A stretch of DNA of 15,682 bases, taken from assembly GCF_036568765.1 (NCBI RefSeq), contig NZ_DATCRY010000241.1, forward strand, positions 1 through 15,682. Reading direction: 5' to 3'. The notes below the pieces were generated by a model, which did not search any database, was not told the DNA's origin, and saw only the letters and a program-made list of their open reading frames with translations. A program made the position numbers and the translations under genes. Positions within the stretch are counted from its first letter, which is position 1. Every line of letters begins with the position of its first letter. Positions 14,773 to 15,682 of this stretch are shown here, piece by piece. The DNA is from GSA-30 sp036568765. GTDB taxonomy: Bacteria > Pseudomonadota > Gammaproteobacteria > Xanthomonadales > Rhodanobacteraceae.

Positions 14773-15682
14773 TCACGCGGTGGCGGTCGCCAAGGCCTGG
14801 ATCAGGCAGCGCTTAGCGAGATCGACCTTGAAGCCGTTCTGGCTTTGGGGGTGCGCGCCATGCAAGGCGGCATCCGCGGCCTTGGCGAACAGGTCTCTAC
14901 CGGCCGTCTTTCCGCGGAGAATTTCTTCGGCTTCGCGCGAGCGCCACGGGCGTGTGCCGACGCCACCGAGCGCGACACGTGCTTGTGTCATAGTGCGGCC
15001 ATGCATGGTTACCACGACCGCGGCCGAAGCCAGTGCGAATTCGTAGGATGCCCGATCGCGCAATTTCAAGTAGTGCGAGCGGGCATCGGTCGATGGGGGG
15101 ATCAGCACATGGGTAATCAGATCGCCGGGCAGCATGACCGTCTCGCGATCGGGCGTGTCGCCAGGCAGCAGGAAGAAGGCATCGATCGGTACATGGCGTT
15201 TGCCTTTGACGCCCTGGATAACGACGGTAGCTTCAAGGGCGGCAAGAGCGACATTCATATCCGAAGGGTTGCTGGCAATGCAGTGCTCGCTCGTGCCGAG
15301 CACGGCCAGATTGCGATTGAAGCCACCGATAGCCGAACAACCGCTGCCGGGCTGGCGCTTGTTGCAGGCACTGGCGCTATCGCGGAAGTACACGCAGCGC
15401 GTGCGCTGCAGCAGGTTGCCGCCGGTGGTAGCCATGTTGCGCAATTGTCCAGTGGCGCCCGAAAGCAAGGCCTCGGATAGCACAGGATAATGTTGCACTA
15501 CATCCCGATGATTCGCGAGGTCGGCGTTGCGGACTAGCGCGCCGATCTTCAGCCCGCCGTCGGACGTGCGCTCGATCTCGGCCAAGGGTAGTTTGTTGAT
15601 ATCGATGATCTGCTGTGGTTGTTCGACGTCGAGCTTCATCAGGTCGATCAAGGTCGTGCCGCCGGCAACGAAGCGAATGTCC
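14773..15682 (-). CDS. paoB: PaoB-type FAD and 4Fe-4S subunit of aldehyde oxidoreductase (partial, N-terminus beyond window)
   Basis: FAD-binding middle subunit of the Pao-type enzyme. The reading frame is open to the right edge, with 302 residues visible (first full codon at 15681); about 15-30 N-terminal residues should be missing compared with the 318 of E. coli PaoB. The FAD loop VAGGTTLIDLMK is near the visible start and ATTGGNLLQRTRC further in. Four cysteines at visible positions 96, 106, 115 and 134 (RCVYFRD, ACNKRQPGSGC, SEHCIASNPSD) match the extra 4Fe-4S insertion that marks PaoB against ordinary XdhB/CoxM subunits. The C-terminal CO-dehydrogenase flavoprotein domain follows (ALGGVGTRPWRSREAEEIL). 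An in-frame TTG at 15651 is not the start, because the FAD loop begins upstream of it. A paoA gene would be expected just beyond the window. Confidence 0.93.
   Translation of the reverse strand, partial: DIRFVAGGTTLIDLMKLDVEQPQQIIDINKLPLAEIERTSDGGLKIGALVRNADLANHRDVVQHYPVLSEALLSGATGQLRNMATTGGNLLQRTRCVYFRDSASACNKRQPGSGCSAIGGFNRNLAVLGTSEHCIASNPSDMNVALAALEATVVIQGVKGKRHVPIDAFFLLPGDTPDRETVMLPGDLITHVLIPPSTDARSHYLKLRDRASYEFALASAAVVVTMHGRTMTQARVALGGVGTRPWRSREAEEILRGKTAGRDLFAKAADAALHGAHPQSQNGFKVDLAKRCLIQALATATA

Noticed and set aside
1..15682. Mobile elements, CRISPR arrays, tRNA or rRNA genes
   Set aside because: I saw no transposase or integrase motifs, no direct repeat array, and no tRNA- or rRNA-like stretch; nearly all DNA is taken up by well-supported genes.

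Overview
The window is a GC-rich chromosomal segment whose complete genes all concern molybdenum: molybdate uptake, late molybdenum-cofactor (Moco) assembly, cofactor maturation, and two different enzymes of the xanthine oxidase family. The only other gene is a LysR regulator cut by the left edge. Protein styles, the ATGA/GTGA-coupled genes and the pairing of Pao-like and Ior-like enzymes suggest a proteobacterium, possibly a gammaproteobacterium of the Xanthomonadales/Rhodanobacteraceae type. That placement is inferred from gene content only.

Layout. (1) 1-567, minus: 5' part of a LysR regulator, divergent from (2) modABC on plus (889-2998), the molybdate ABC importer. They share an AT-rich region that holds a perfect dyad of LysR-box form. 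(3) 2995-8087, minus: an operon read moeA > moaC > mobA > moeB-rhodanese fusion > xdhC > mocA. Its genes are packed by 4-bp ATGA/GTGA overlaps, and an 11-codon mini-ORF appears to bridge xdhC and mocA. modC and mocA converge and share the bases CTAG as both stop codons. (4) 8370-12438, plus: an IorA-like 2Fe-2S subunit, an IorB-like Tat-exported molybdenum subunit and a three-heme cytochrome c, again with ATGA overlaps. The divergent gap to moeA holds several short perfect dyads. (5) 12528-15682, minus: paoC and paoB (the latter cut by the right edge) of a PaoABC-type aldehyde oxidoreductase. It converges on the cytochrome operon across a strong hairpin without a U-tract. paoA would be expected just beyond the right edge.

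How the parts fit. ModABC brings in molybdate. MoaC makes the pyranopterin precursor (with MoaA, not seen here). The MoeB-like protein would activate a MoaD-type sulfur carrier (not seen here), and MoeA inserts Mo. MocA would add CMP to give the MCD cofactor used by xanthine oxidase family enzymes, and MobA would add GMP for DMSO reductase family enzymes encoded elsewhere. XdhC would carry and protect the sulfurated cofactor for insertion into the IorB-like and PaoC subunits. The Ior-like enzyme has no FAD subunit and probably passes electrons to the cytochrome c and so to the respiratory chain. The Pao-like enzyme has an FAD/4Fe-4S subunit. moaA, moaD, moaE, mogA and modE are not in the window.

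I found no tRNA, rRNA, insertion sequence, CRISPR array or phage gene. I see no wholly new system. The noteworthy points are the dense cofactor-plus-enzyme arrangement, the coupling mini-ORF, a short ModC, atypical residues in the MoeB-like and XdhC proteins, and the candidate operators.
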